A stretch of DNA of 31,653 nucleotides, taken from assembly GCA_025201865.1 (NCBI GenBank), contig MU602785.1, forward strand, positions 2,560 through 34,212, written 5' to 3'. Origin of the DNA: Ramicandelaber brevisporus. Taxonomy: Eukaryota; Kickxellomycota; Ramicandelaberales; Ramicandelaberaceae. Positions within the stretch are counted from its first letter, which is position 1; each line of letters opens with the position of its first letter. A program made the position numbers and the translations under genes. Below the pieces are notes generated by a model. The model searched no databases. It was not told the DNA's origin and saw only the letters and a list, made by a program, of their open reading frames with translations. This document shows positions 9,560-19,289 of the stretch, piece by piece.

Positions 9560-11854
9560 ATGGTAGCCGAAGCAGAGACAGCAACAGCAGCAACAACGCC
9601 AACGCCAACGCCAACAGCAGCGGCATCGTCATCGTCGACGGGCTTGGCACCGCCGGCAGAGAAGCTGCGAGTGGCGATTATCGGCACCGGACTCGCCGGT
9701 ATAACGACTGCGTATCTTCTGTCCACATTCAGCTCGCAGCATGACGTCCACATCTTCGAGCGAGCAAACTCACTCGGCATGGATGCTGGCTCTATCTCTG
9801 TCGATTTGGAATCAGGCGTCGAGCTCAACGGACAGAAGGTCGACAATGCCACCGCTGACAGAGTTGTTGCAGCCGCCGCGCCAGCAGAGGGCGACACTGC
9901 CATGCGCATCGATGTGCCTGCACGTGTCATACACCCAGGCTACTATCCCAACCTGCACGCACTCTATCGCCATTTGGAAGTGCCCCTTGCTCCAGCCGAT
10001 TACACGCTGTCGTTCTCAGCCATCGACAGCGACTCATCAACGCTCGAGCCAGCATCGCTCTTCTCGTACACCACTGTCACTCTGCCAGGCGGATACCGCA
10101 TCAAGCTGCCATCATTCGTGGCCCCATCCAAAGAAGAACGGGCTCGTCAGGCGACTTTGTATGCAGATTGGCTGCGATTCATGACACACGTCATCAGACA
10201 CACATCGCTTCCGGTGAGACGCCAGCGGCTGGTTCACATGCGTGGCTCGATTCGAGAATATCTTGTAGCCAATGCGTTTTCAACAGCCTACATCTCCGAA
10301 ATAATGGAGCCGCTGATGGCCAGTATAGCGACTTGCAGCTATGACTCTGTGGGAAGCATTCCGGCTAGCATTGTGTTTGATTACGTTGCTCGAACATTCT
10401 CCATTGGTCGAAATCTGAAGGCGGCATGTGGTATTCAGGAAATTTGCACTCGGCTGACTCGCAATGTTCCAACCGAAAACATCCACCTTGGAGTGAACGT
10501 TGCAGCAGTGTACGAGACTGAGCGTGGATCATCATCATCGTCACCGTCGTCATCGCCCTCTCTTGTGGTTGAACTTACTCGCAATAATGGAGGCAGTGGA
10601 TCAGCATCAGCGACCAAAACTGAGAAGCTGTACTTTGACCGCGTAATCATGGCTGTGAATGCTCACCAAGCTCGGGAAATGCTCATTGCCGGTAACACTC
10701 GGCCAGGTGCGTCATCTTTGGACACTCCAGTGCAGCGCAAGCTGATGTCGGCCCTCGATGCAATCCCATTCGACACTACCACTGTAGTCACTCACACTGA
10801 TACAAGTGTCATGCCAGCGGACCAGTCCAAGTGGCGCGGCATCAACATTGGTGTCATTCCTCCAGCACGCGATGTTCGCCCTGTGAGCTCCTCTGCCTCG
10901 CCAATCAGCCTATCAAAGCTCTCTCGTTCATCACCATCACCATCACCATCTGCATTGTCCCCATCTTTATCAGCAGACTCTACCGTTCTCTCCCCGTCAC
11001 CTCTCCGTCAAGTATCAGACATTGATGATCACGATAGTGATGATGATGATGATGATGATGATGATGACGATAGCACATCTGGCAGTGGCAACGGAGGTGT
11101 ACTCTCCAAGCATCATCAGTGGCACCAAGTGAGTGGAGATCCAAACCAGCCAATGGCCAGCATCTGGATTAATCGCGCAGCCATGGGCTCTGGCTTCCGT
11201 CTCAAGATCCAGCTGTTCCAAACCGTCAACCCGCTTGTGTCAATCGATCCATCCAAGGTTCTGACATCAGCATCATTCACTCGCTCGCTTATCACCGAGC
11301 AATCTCTCGCCGCTTTGGATGTGATCCATGACTGCCAAGGCGAACGTGACATCTATTTTGTAGGATCATACACATGTCCTGGCATTCCCCTTCTCGAAGG
11401 ATGTGTGTTTACGTCGTATCGTGTTGCCGAGGCATTTGATGTGCACATTCCGTTTGATTATCCAAAGCGCATCATTCCGCCTGGCCAGCTGGTGCGTCGG
11501 TTCTTCGATGATCCATCCTCTGTTCATTACTTGCATTACCTTGAACAGCGCTCCGCCTCTCCAACCAATGGCAACAGCTCCATCCCTTCCAATAATCTCG
11601 GCTGGGAGGCACGCCTTCTCCGCGTTGAACGTGTCCACGCTCTTGATAGGCTGATAGCCGCTGGCGTGGATCTCGTATTTGCCATTGTGGACATGGCTGC
11701 TGCCATTATGGATGCTGTTGGAGCGCTGATTGGCTATGATGTCGGCAGTTCATCCCCCCCTGATGGTGGGATTCCGTTTAGTGTGTACATGTGGAACTCC
11801 TTTATAGCTCTGCTTGTATTCTTGATTGTCCGCATTAGCCCTGACAAACGGTAA
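9560..11854 (+). CDS. FAD-dependent amine-oxidase-like flavoprotein with C-terminal membrane segment
   Basis: This is a 764-residue protein from the ATG at 9560; the open frame upstream starts at TTG and is not used. After a Thr/Pro/Ala-rich N-terminus, a Rossmann dinucleotide motif GTGLAG is at 42-47. The second-strand acidic residue is E67 in HIFERAN, as in FAD-binding amine oxidases and NAD(P)-binding Rossmann (NAD_binding_8) proteins. The C-terminal flavin-contact region is seen as FVGSYTCPGIPLLEG. A Ser/Asp-rich insert with a run of 11 Asp (11038-11070) interrupts the catalytic domain. The last residues form a hydrophobic helix (FIALLVFLIV), suggesting a tail anchor. It resembles predicted NAD/FAD-binding proteins of unknown substrate, so no substrate is proposed. 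Confidence 0.82.
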   Translation: MVAEAETATAATTPTPTPTAAASSSSTGLAPPAEKLRVAIIGTGLAGITTAYLLSTFSSQHDVHIFERANSLGMDAGSISVDLESGVELNGQKVDNATADRVVAAAAPAEGDTAMRIDVPARVIHPGYYPNLHALYRHLEVPLAPADYTLSFSAIDSDSSTLEPASLFSYTTVTLPGGYRIKLPSFVAPSKEERARQATLYADWLRFMTHVIRHTSLPVRRQRLVHMRGSIREYLVANAFSTAYISEIMEPLMASIATCSYDSVGSIPASIVFDYVARTFSIGRNLKAACGIQEICTRLTRNVPTENIHLGVNVAAVYETERGSSSSSPSSSPSLVVELTRNNGGSGSASATKTEKLYFDRVIMAVNAHQAREMLIAGNTRPGASSLDTPVQRKLMSALDAIPFDTTTVVTHTDTSVMPADQSKWRGINIGVIPPARDVRPVSSSASPISLSKLSRSSPSPSPSALSPSLSADSTVLSPSPLRQVSDIDDHDSDDDDDDDDDDDSTSGSGNGGVLSKHHQWHQVSGDPNQPMASIWINRAAMGSGFRLKIQLFQTVNPLVSIDPSKVLTSASFTRSLITEQSLAALDVIHDCQGERDIYFVGSYTCPGIPLLEGCVFTSYRVAEAFDVHIPFDYPKRIIPPGQLVRRFFDDPSSVHYLHYLEQRSASPTNGNSSIPSNNLGWEARLLRVERVHALDRLIAAGVDLVFAIVDMAAAIMDAVGALIGYDVGSSSPPDGGIPFSVYMWNSFIALLVFLIVRISPDKR

Positions 11855-11938
11855 TATCTTTCTTACTCTCCCACTTACTTTCTTTCTTCTTCTTAACATA
11901 GATGTTCTTGCTTATAAAAATGAATTCTCTCTTTTTTT

Positions 11939-11944
11939 AATAAA
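11939..11944 (+). terminator. Poly(A) signal AATAAA for the FAD oxidoreductase gene
   Basis: AATAAA lies 85 nt after the TAA stop at 11852-11854 and is preceded by a T-rich run, a typical fungal 3' end arrangement. Confidence 0.55.
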
Positions 11945-12008
11945 AAGTATTCTGTGACATAAACGATGTAAAGAGGGGGAGGGGAATAGCGGAAAGCGAA
12001 TAGTGGAT

Positions 12009-12057
12009 GGTGAAGGGTGAAGGGTGAAAGGTAAAGGGTGAATGGTGAATGGTAAGT
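12009..12057. repeat. 7-bp minisatellite (GGTGAAG and variants), seven units
   Basis: The units read GGTGAAG, GGTGAAG, GGTGAAA, GGTAAAG, GGTGAAT, GGTGAAT and GGTAAGT, head to tail. They lie in the convergent spacer, 14 bases from the stop of the CUE-domain gene and so in its 3' UTR. Confidence 0.85.
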
Positions 12058-12070
12058 GATAAAAAGAGAA

Positions 12071-14530
12071 TTATACTGTAACATCAGCGACGCCAGCAAG
12101 TTTGATATCCTCCATGCACATTCTTGCCGCAGTGGTCTTGTTTCCATCTGCAACCGTCAAGTAGTAGAGCAAAGTGTCGGCTGGAACGTCGGGGAATATT
12201 GCTTGCAACTCTTTAACACCTTGAGACTGCTTCAACTGCTTGGCAACTAGTGAGCTCGGAGATGTGACAGTGGGTGAAGTAACAGATGCCTCCGAAAACC
12301 CGCTATCTGGCTCTGCCACTGCTGGCACTGACTTGTACATAGTTGGAGCATATCCATTGGTCGACGACAAGTGAGATGGCATGATCTTCGATGGATGGGG
12401 ATGCGGCTGCGTGGACTGAACGGGGCTGGCTGGCACAGCGCCGCCATCTGGATCACTGCCAAACGTTGGTGTGCCTGGACCCATGTTGCGCCGTCTTGGC
12501 GGTCTGATTCCTGGCGCGAGTGCTGGCGAGGGACCAGCTTGCTGCTGCTGCTGCTGTAATGAGCCATCCACAATATCGCTACTGCTGGCGGAAGGATACT
12601 GCTGCTGGCCAAGCGACCGTGCGGTGGATGGAGACCGATGGATAACAGGGATGCTTGGGGATATCGATGGCGGAGACTGAGGAGACGCAGCTTGCGTGGT
12701 AGGAGTTGGACCAAACAATGCAGCCATGGCTGGATCGACTGTTGGCTGGGGTGGAGGCTGGTATGCTGGCTGAGCAGGAGAGGACGCATTGTAGGCAAGC
12801 GGTTGTTGCTTCAGTTGAGCGTACATGTTCTTGTAATGGCTGGATGATTCCAATGATAGCTGGGCCATTCTGGCAAGAGCAGTTTGAGCTGGATCCGTCT
12901 GTGGAGACTGCTGCTGTGGTGTCCATGGATGTTCGGGAGCAATAGACGGAGCAGCTTGGCTAACAAATGATGGCGCACGCAATGATTCTTGGGAGTATCT
13001 TCTAGAGTTGATGATTGACTCAGCGGGACGTTGGTGATCGTGGAACTGCATTTGGAGCTGCGGCTCATGATTGATTGGTGGAATGTGTGGAGCTTGAGGC
13101 TGCTGTGGCTGTACCTCAGACTCGTTGGATCTGCTGCCTTCAAGGAACATGCCAAAGAACCGATCATTCTTGAGCTTCTGGCGTAGTTGACCTTCGCTGA
13201 CCTGTGGCTGTGGTTGTGGCTGCGGCTGATGATGCTGTTGTTTATCATGACTACGCTTGGACTTTGAGCTGGATTTCTTGCCCGATGCGTTGCGATCACC
13301 ATCGTAAGAGTTTGATGTGTCACGCTGAGCAGCACCATCGCTTGCCATTGACATGGTATCTTCCTTGAAGTCATCAATTGAGATGTCCGAGCCATACGAT
13401 GATCGACGGTGTTGCTGATGCTGCTGGTGGTGCTGGTGGGGCTGTGGTGTCTGATCTGGCGAGTCTGACTGGTTGTTGGCTGAACCATTCTTCTTGCGGT
13501 TAAACACACTGCTGAATATTCCAGATTTCTTTGGCTCAGCTTGGCCAGATGGCTGCTGAGGTGCTGGCGCATCTTGGCGCTTAAGTTTGCGAAGTGATTC
13601 CAGCATCTTCAAATCCAACACAGCTTCGTTTCCACGATTAGATGATGCATTGCCACCCATCATATTAGAACTTCCACCAGCAGTGTCTGTGCTGGCAATG
13701 CTGGCAGTGTCTGGGAGTGTCATTGAACGGCCAGATTTAGTGGATGACATTTGAACATGTCGGTTCTGCTCATTCTCAAATCTGGCCTGGTATTCATTAG
13801 TAGGATTGTGCGCATTGAAGTTTGAACTCAGCGTAGCCATATCTGCAATGAGTGGGCGATGCTGCACTCCACTTACCCCAGTATGATGGTGATTATTATT
13901 ATTATTGTTGACACTGCTATTATAAACAAAGTCCACAGCGCCAGATTGCTGTTGCTGTTGCTGATGCTGCTGATGTTGTTGGTGTGGAGTATCAGTTTGC
14001 TGCATCAGCTGGCTACGTGCGGCAGAAATGGAGGGCAGCTGCCCATCGACAATGGTGTGCTCTGTGTTTGAGTATCTTGCATTCATTTGATGGTGATGGT
14101 GAAGATTAGTGTGATTTGGTCCATATTCGTGGCTATTGTTCATTCCATTAACTTGCAATGTCGAATTAGTGGCAGATGTTGACTGATTGCTATTGTTATT
14201 GTTTCTCTTGAACAATCCACCCATGTAGCCACTCTTCTTCCCAGATACTGCACCCTGGTGTTGCTGGTACTGTGCTCTGATGCCATCTCCGTGATCCGAG
14301 TTACCATTGCTGTTGTTGTTGTTGGTATCATAGTTATGCGGCTGATATCTAATACTGCTGCTGTCTCCACCGCTTACAACGCTGGCTGCCCTGCTGGCTG
14401 AGCCACTGCCGCTGCCTCCGTTGTTAGAGCCTGTGCGTGAAGAGTTTGACTGCTGCAGCTGTTGCTGATCGAGCTGTTTCTTCAGCTTGGCAGCCTTCTG
14501 GAGCTCTGCAATGTCTATGAATCCGCCCAT
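12071..14530 (-). CDS. Gln/Asn-rich protein with C-terminal CUE-like ubiquitin-binding domain
   Basis: This protein has 819 residues from the ATG at 14530; the frame runs further up only to a non-ATG start. The N-terminus (GGFIDIAELQKAAKLKKQL) is probably helical. The body is low-complexity Gln, Asn, Ser, His and Pro, with repeated basic patches such as SGIFSSVFNRKKNG and SGYMGGLFKRNNNN that resemble each other. The last roughly 50 residues match the CUE pattern: LQAIFPDVPADTLLYYLTVADGN, i.e. an FP motif, a Leu-rich second helix, and the conserved GN before the third helix. CUE domains bind ubiquitin and are found in endocytic, ERAD and Vps9-type proteins. No catalytic domain is visible, so it may be an adaptor. 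The domain call is moderately strong; the cellular role is unknown. Confidence 0.75.
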   Translation of the reverse strand: MGGFIDIAELQKAAKLKKQLDQQQLQQSNSSRTGSNNGGSGSGSASRAASVVSGGDSSSIRYQPHNYDTNNNNSNGNSDHGDGIRAQYQQHQGAVSGKKSGYMGGLFKRNNNNSNQSTSATNSTLQVNGMNNSHEYGPNHTNLHHHHQMNARYSNTEHTIVDGQLPSISAARSQLMQQTDTPHQQHQQHQQQQQQSGAVDFVYNSSVNNNNNNHHHTGVSGVQHRPLIADMATLSSNFNAHNPTNEYQARFENEQNRHVQMSSTKSGRSMTLPDTASIASTDTAGGSSNMMGGNASSNRGNEAVLDLKMLESLRKLKRQDAPAPQQPSGQAEPKKSGIFSSVFNRKKNGSANNQSDSPDQTPQPHQHHQQHQQHRRSSYGSDISIDDFKEDTMSMASDGAAQRDTSNSYDGDRNASGKKSSSKSKRSHDKQQHHQPQPQPQPQVSEGQLRQKLKNDRFFGMFLEGSRSNESEVQPQQPQAPHIPPINHEPQLQMQFHDHQRPAESIINSRRYSQESLRAPSFVSQAAPSIAPEHPWTPQQQSPQTDPAQTALARMAQLSLESSSHYKNMYAQLKQQPLAYNASSPAQPAYQPPPQPTVDPAMAALFGPTPTTQAASPQSPPSISPSIPVIHRSPSTARSLGQQQYPSASSSDIVDGSLQQQQQQAGPSPALAPGIRPPRRRNMGPGTPTFGSDPDGGAVPASPVQSTQPHPHPSKIMPSHLSSTNGYAPTMYKSVPAVAEPDSGFSEASVTSPTVTSPSSLVAKQLKQSQGVKELQAIFPDVPADTLLYYLTVADGNKTTAARMCMEDIKLAGVADVTV

Positions 14531-15782
14531 CTTCAGTAACAGTCTTTTGCTTGTTCTCTGTCTGTCTCCGTCTCTGTCTGTCTCTCCTTTTGATGCAGCA
14601 GCCAGGTTCTCAGGGACAATGTAGGTTGAGAAGTGCAAAGTGCAGAGTAAAAAGTAAAAAAAGAAAAAGAAGAAGCGAAAGGGACAAAAGTGAGCGGCAA
14701 AAGTTGGTAGTCAGAATATTAGAGAGAAAGGACGCAGAATAGGAACAGGACAACGTGTGCAGACTGTGCAAACTGTGCAAACTGTGCTAGCTGAAGGAAG
14801 GAAGACAGAAAAAAGGCACTTGATGGTGGGCAGACAGGCTGGTTGGCTGGTGGCCAACGAGGCGGCGTCGGAGGAAGAGGAGGGAGAGTGTGCGGGGGAA
14901 CCGGAGCCTGAAGACGTTTTGTTGTACGAGGGAGAAAGTGACTGGCGTGCGCACTCTATCCTCTACAGTGTGTGAATCGCGTACACTAGCAAGAAATTAA
15001 AACTCCGTATGGAGTAGGAGAGCTGCGAAGGTAGAGGCTGCGGCCAAGTTTGAGTAAAAGAGGCTCGTGATAACCAGGATGGACAGATATGTGGACAGAT
15101 GGATACGAGGATACGAGGATATGTAGATGGATGGATGGATAAGCACGTAATCGAAAAGTGGGCCGATGGCAAAAACGAGACGCAGTGTCGACTGAGGTAC
15201 ACCGGCCATCGGTTTGTCTCTCTGATAACAGCATCTGCTCTGAAACACGATAGCTCTTGTTCGCCGTTTCGACGGCCACGCTGCTCCGCTGCCCCCCCTT
15301 TTCCTTCATTCCTTCCATTTCCATCTCTCTCTCTTTTGGGAGGAGAAGAGGAGGGGGACAATCAGCGTTATTAAAGTAATCAGCTTTGGTGCACATGACC
15401 GCTTTGTGAGACGGCATTGTGTGCAAAGTGGGACGCCATTTGGTGTTGACAAACGAAACACTCTTCGCAATGAACCAAAAGAAATTAGACAGCATCGATA
15501 CAAGCTGCAAGTTGCGAGATACTATGCCGGTTTGAACCAATATCCACACGATACAACACTGTAGATAGGCGAGATAACCGTTATCTACAGTGATATGCCG
15601 TGCGCTATGTTTGATGATTGCAATCAGTTGCAAAGCCAAAGACAGTGGTTTCGGTTTGCAGCCAATAGCGGTTTGCAATGCGAACTAGTCAAAGCTACAT
15701 AAAGCATCGCCAAAAAAAAAACAGCAGCATCTTAATCCCAATCTTGATCAAGATCTTGATTGTGAACGTGAACGTGATCGTG
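14531..15782. promoter_or_regulatory. Divergent spacer between the CUE-domain and PPR-like genes
   Basis: This is a 1.25-kb gene-free stretch. It holds a CTGTGCAAA-type 10-bp tandem at 14757-14783, short GGACAGAT and GGATACGA repeats at 15079-15142, a G/A-rich strand at 15337-15358, and an inverted repeat with a nested GATA palindrome at 15557-15592. Frames that stay open here begin at non-ATG codons and have no recognisable product. Confidence 0.5.
15557..15592. repeat. 11-bp inverted repeat with nested AGATAAC-C-GTTATCT palindrome
   Basis: CACTGTAGATA at 15557-15567 is repeated inverted at 15582-15592 with a 14-nt spacer. The spacer and right arm form a second perfect palindrome, AGATAAC C GTTATCT, at 15572-15586. 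The two structures share bases, so they are mutually exclusive hairpins. The two inverted AGATAA cores also match the WGATAR site of fungal GATA factors. It lies about 190 bp upstream of the chosen PPR-like start. Confidence 0.7.
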
Positions 15783-18700
15783 ATGCAGGTAAACGTTGTG
15801 TATGCAAGGCGAGTTGTGCCCAGGCTCGCTGGTAGTCTGCGGCTGGCAACACGCTCTGCCTTTTCATCACGCTTGTCTCGGTCATATTCAGTCGCATCTG
15901 GTTATACAAGCAGTCGAAGTGGGAGGGTTCAGCGAGCTGAGCGGGAGAGACAACGAGAAAACAGTAATAGCAGCACCAACAGCAGCAACAGCAGCAGCAA
16001 CAGTGGCAGCAGCAGCAACAGTGGCGGCAGCATCAATACCAATAGCAGTGCAGAATCCAGTTCCAAGTCTACAGATTCAGTTGTAGCAGCAGTAATTCGG
16101 AAACTGACTAATGGCAATGTGAAAGACGCAGCATCAACTCTCGAAGTGCATTTGAAAGGAAACGGGAAAGAGCCATTGTTGAATGAGTATATACTACTTG
16201 AGTTGGTTATACAAGGAAGAAGAAGTCCACTTGGGCTCAATTTGTCATTTCGAGCGATCGATCAGTTGGTGTATACTATGGTTCAGAATGATGCCTCGGT
16301 TATTAAGCCAGATGATTTGATGAGACTTATATACTCGGCGCCGTACAAGCACAGAGCAGCAACCGCAGCAATGTGGATCAGAAGATTGCGGAAGTTAATG
16401 TCAGAATTGCCATCTCCAGAAGCTAGCATCATCCAGCAATTATACAATGGAGTTATCATGGATGCACCCAACATGGCTGATTTGCATGGTAGATTCTTAC
16501 TGGAACGAAGCAAGGCTATTCAGGCAAGTGGAGTGACTCATATGATACATTCTGGCCAATGGAAGTTGAGTGCTGATTATCATGTATTCGAAGAGCTGTG
16601 TAGTTTGGGAGTTAGACTTCACTCACCTGGTCAATGGAAGGCAATGTTGTCAGTGTCGTCAAGTTTGCACATTTCCGAGGCAATTCCAGTGATGAAGCAG
16701 CTGGGAGCCATTGCATTCAAGAACATTCAGAGGCATGATGTGGATAGCCTGGTATCATTTGCACGCTCAATAATCAAAGTACTTTCATTGGCATCAAAAA
16801 GTGACGTTGACAGTGGTAGTAATATTAGCAATAGTGATACAAATGACAAATGGCAACAAATGGCTCGGAGAGAATTATTGCCTATCTTGGAAAGAACATC
16901 TGCAGCACTGGAACAGCTTAGCAGAGATCAAACCACATCAGCTGCACAATGGATTAGGACTCCGGTTGCCTTCTTTGTTCAGATTGAGTGCGCTGCACGA
17001 GCCGGAAGATTTGATGATGCACTCTCGCTGTGGAATGAATTTAGAGCTGATGGCTATATTGCTGATAAATATGCGGCAGGTTCTTTGATGGGCATAGTAG
17101 CTGCTTTACATGATAATATGCAAGTTACCAATAATAACAACAGCAGTAATGATGATTATAAAATCAAGGGCAATATTAGACATATTGTTGACATATCAAA
17201 GGACATTATTGGCGACCAAAATGGAAGCGGATTCTTGATCTGTTCACTGTTGAATGCGTGCATACGTGCCAATATGACTGATGAAGTTCTGCAGTTACTA
17301 GGCACTGTACGTGAGTATAATTTACCCATCAGTACTCCATGTGGTCAAAACTGTATTCTATACTTTGAAAAATCAGACTCGCTTCACTTGCTAGTCCACT
17401 CTGTCCTGTCAAATGACGGGAAGCTTCCATTTGGCCGAAATATTCCCAGCATTGATGGATTGCTCCAGGCTCTGTCCCGCAAGGCAACCAATGCTGACGA
17501 CTGGAGTCTATTTGAGAGAGTTTTCCGCTCAGTAGCAGCTGCTGGACTCATGCCTGTTGAAACTGGCGCACATTCCTCTGGAGGCGATTTTGACATGGTC
17601 TCAGGCGATGCTGGACTGAATGAAGTATTTGAGAGTGATGACTTGGATTCACTAATGTGGACGTTGGCTGATTCTGATTCTACATTATCTGGGATGCGCC
17701 AAAGCGCTCGCGCACAAGTATCACTATCAGCCATTGAGCTGGACACTTATCTGCGCATGTGTCTATATGACAAGAAGCGTGGAGTGGACCAAGCCATCGA
17801 TGCGTTTGAGAGTGCATGCGTTCGCCAATCTACTCTGCCGACTCCGTACACCCTCAAATCACTCGCTGACATCATTGCATCAACCAGAGATCCAGCCCAC
17901 TATCTACGCTGGCTCCTCAATGTGGCGCTGGTCACTTTTGAAGACAGTCGTATCACTCCCGGTGCCGACGCAGTTGGCAGAATCGCTGGTGCCATGGCTA
18001 AAAGTGGAAGAATCAATAGCCAGCAGGGCTCTCTAACAGCCAATTTGGGTGGTGATTTTAAATGGAATCCAGCAAGAGTTGATGCGTTTATCAAGCAGAT
18101 TATGCAGAGATATGGCCCCGCAATGTCGACTAGCATGAACTTGGCAACCACCAGAGCAAGCAGTATACTCATGGCATTAACTCATCCTGAGCAAATGTAC
18201 AATACTGCTACTAAATCAACCGACGTTGAGACCAGCGCTCGCTTGCGTGCTACAGTCACTAATGTGATCAAACACATTGAAGATATTATTGATGACGTGG
18301 TCAATTCATGGAGGAAGGCTCATATTTCGTGGCTCAAGATGTATGCACAGCCTCGCATTGATTCACTCCAACTTCCGCATGATGAGCTGGATGGTAAAAT
18401 ACGCCAGTATGTGGTAAATGGCATGATGAAGCGTGGTCTTGGTGATCACTTGCTTGCCGCATTCAGCAGAATTGGGCTTCCTCGATCTGGGCAGATTCTG
18501 GTTGACACAATGCTCACAATGGGTGTGCATCCGAGGTATAGCATGGTATCTAAAACCATGAACAGCCCCCACTTGAATGAACTCGATGCTTCCGCAATGA
18601 GATTAATTCTGAATGATTTGCGAGACAATGAGTCAAACTACACAACGTACATTCAATTTGGCCCCGTTGCATACATTATGAATCGCTGTGCCATGTTGGA

Positions 18701-19289
18701 CTCGGCAGCATTGGCATCCCTGTCAGCATCCTCAGCCACAGGTGGCAATGGCAGCAGTGTCAGAGATATGAGTCAGTCCATTGTGTTGAGAGAGAAGGGC
18801 GGCTCTTTGCTGGTTGGCAGCATTCCATGGATAGTCTCGGCGATGAAAAGATGCAAACGCTCTCTTCCTGTACCAAAGCCGCAATCTATAAACTCATTTG
18901 AGATCTTCCAAGCCGTGGCGTTTGACCCGGATGTCGATGCCGATGAGATGATGAATGTCTGGGAATGGCTCAATGAACACGAAGCACTGTCTCATTATCG
19001 AGCTGCCTACGAGGGGATGGCCATCCAGTTGGCTCGCTGCGGTCACCTGGCTAAATCCGCAGCTGTTGTAACCAAATGCATGTATTCGCAGCCAGGCATG
19101 AGGCTAAACCACAGCGCATACATTGAACTAAAGCAACTGCTCCAGACTCGCAACGACTTGGTCACTGCCATATCGAGGAAGCCCATCTGGACCGAGGCAT
19201 CGTTAAATGCATCATCCAAGGGCTCATCAAGGTCTAGAGCCCGCCGCAGCACTCGATTCCAGACTGAATCCGATCCTGTTAACATTTGA
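15783..19289 (+). CDS. Large mitochondrial protein with PPR-like helical repeats
   Basis: The chosen ATG at 15783 gives 1168 residues starting MQVNVVYARRVVPRLAG. The first 50 residues are rich in Arg and Ser with no acid, a classic mitochondrial presequence. An in-frame ATG at 15678 would add 35 residues including a hydrophobic stretch (ILIPILIKILIVNVNVIV) and is less likely. A Ser/Asn/Gly tract follows the presequence. The rest is alpha-helical and contains pentatricopeptide-like units, for example AARAGRFDDALSLWNEFRADG and LLNACIRANMTDEVLQLLG. Such proteins act in mitochondrial RNA stability or translation. The repeats are weak and the specific orthologue is not recognised. The C-terminus is basic and Ser-rich. 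Confidence 0.68.
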   Translation: MQVNVVYARRVVPRLAGSLRLATRSAFSSRLSRSYSVASGYTSSRSGRVQRAERERQRENSNSSTNSSNSSSNSGSSSNSGGSINTNSSAESSSKSTDSVVAAVIRKLTNGNVKDAASTLEVHLKGNGKEPLLNEYILLELVIQGRRSPLGLNLSFRAIDQLVYTMVQNDASVIKPDDLMRLIYSAPYKHRAATAAMWIRRLRKLMSELPSPEASIIQQLYNGVIMDAPNMADLHGRFLLERSKAIQASGVTHMIHSGQWKLSADYHVFEELCSLGVRLHSPGQWKAMLSVSSSLHISEAIPVMKQLGAIAFKNIQRHDVDSLVSFARSIIKVLSLASKSDVDSGSNISNSDTNDKWQQMARRELLPILERTSAALEQLSRDQTTSAAQWIRTPVAFFVQIECAARAGRFDDALSLWNEFRADGYIADKYAAGSLMGIVAALHDNMQVTNNNNSSNDDYKIKGNIRHIVDISKDIIGDQNGSGFLICSLLNACIRANMTDEVLQLLGTVREYNLPISTPCGQNCILYFEKSDSLHLLVHSVLSNDGKLPFGRNIPSIDGLLQALSRKATNADDWSLFERVFRSVAAAGLMPVETGAHSSGGDFDMVSGDAGLNEVFESDDLDSLMWTLADSDSTLSGMRQSARAQVSLSAIELDTYLRMCLYDKKRGVDQAIDAFESACVRQSTLPTPYTLKSLADIIASTRDPAHYLRWLLNVALVTFEDSRITPGADAVGRIAGAMAKSGRINSQQGSLTANLGGDFKWNPARVDAFIKQIMQRYGPAMSTSMNLATTRASSILMALTHPEQMYNTATKSTDVETSARLRATVTNVIKHIEDIIDDVVNSWRKAHISWLKMYAQPRIDSLQLPHDELDGKIRQYVVNGMMKRGLGDHLLAAFSRIGLPRSGQILVDTMLTMGVHPRYSMVSKTMNSPHLNELDASAMRLILNDLRDNESNYTTYIQFGPVAYIMNRCAMLDSAALASLSASSATGGNGSSVRDMSQSIVLREKGGSLLVGSIPWIVSAMKRCKRSLPVPKPQSINSFEIFQAVAFDPDVDADEMMNVWEWLNEHEALSHYRAAYEGMAIQLARCGHLAKSAAVVTKCMYSQPGMRLNHSAYIELKQLLQTRNDLVTAISRKPIWTEASLNASSKGSSRSRARRSTRFQTESDPVNI

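Noticed and set aside
12009-12057. Minisatellite considered as an interstitial telomere repeat
   Set aside because: The unit GGTGAAG does not match TTAGGG or its known fungal variants, and the units are in a convergent spacer with no subtelomeric signs.
14986-15678. Minus-strand 230-codon frame in the spacer between the CUE-domain and PPR-like genes
   Set aside because: It starts at a non-ATG codon, has no family resemblance and runs through simple repeats and the inverted repeat.
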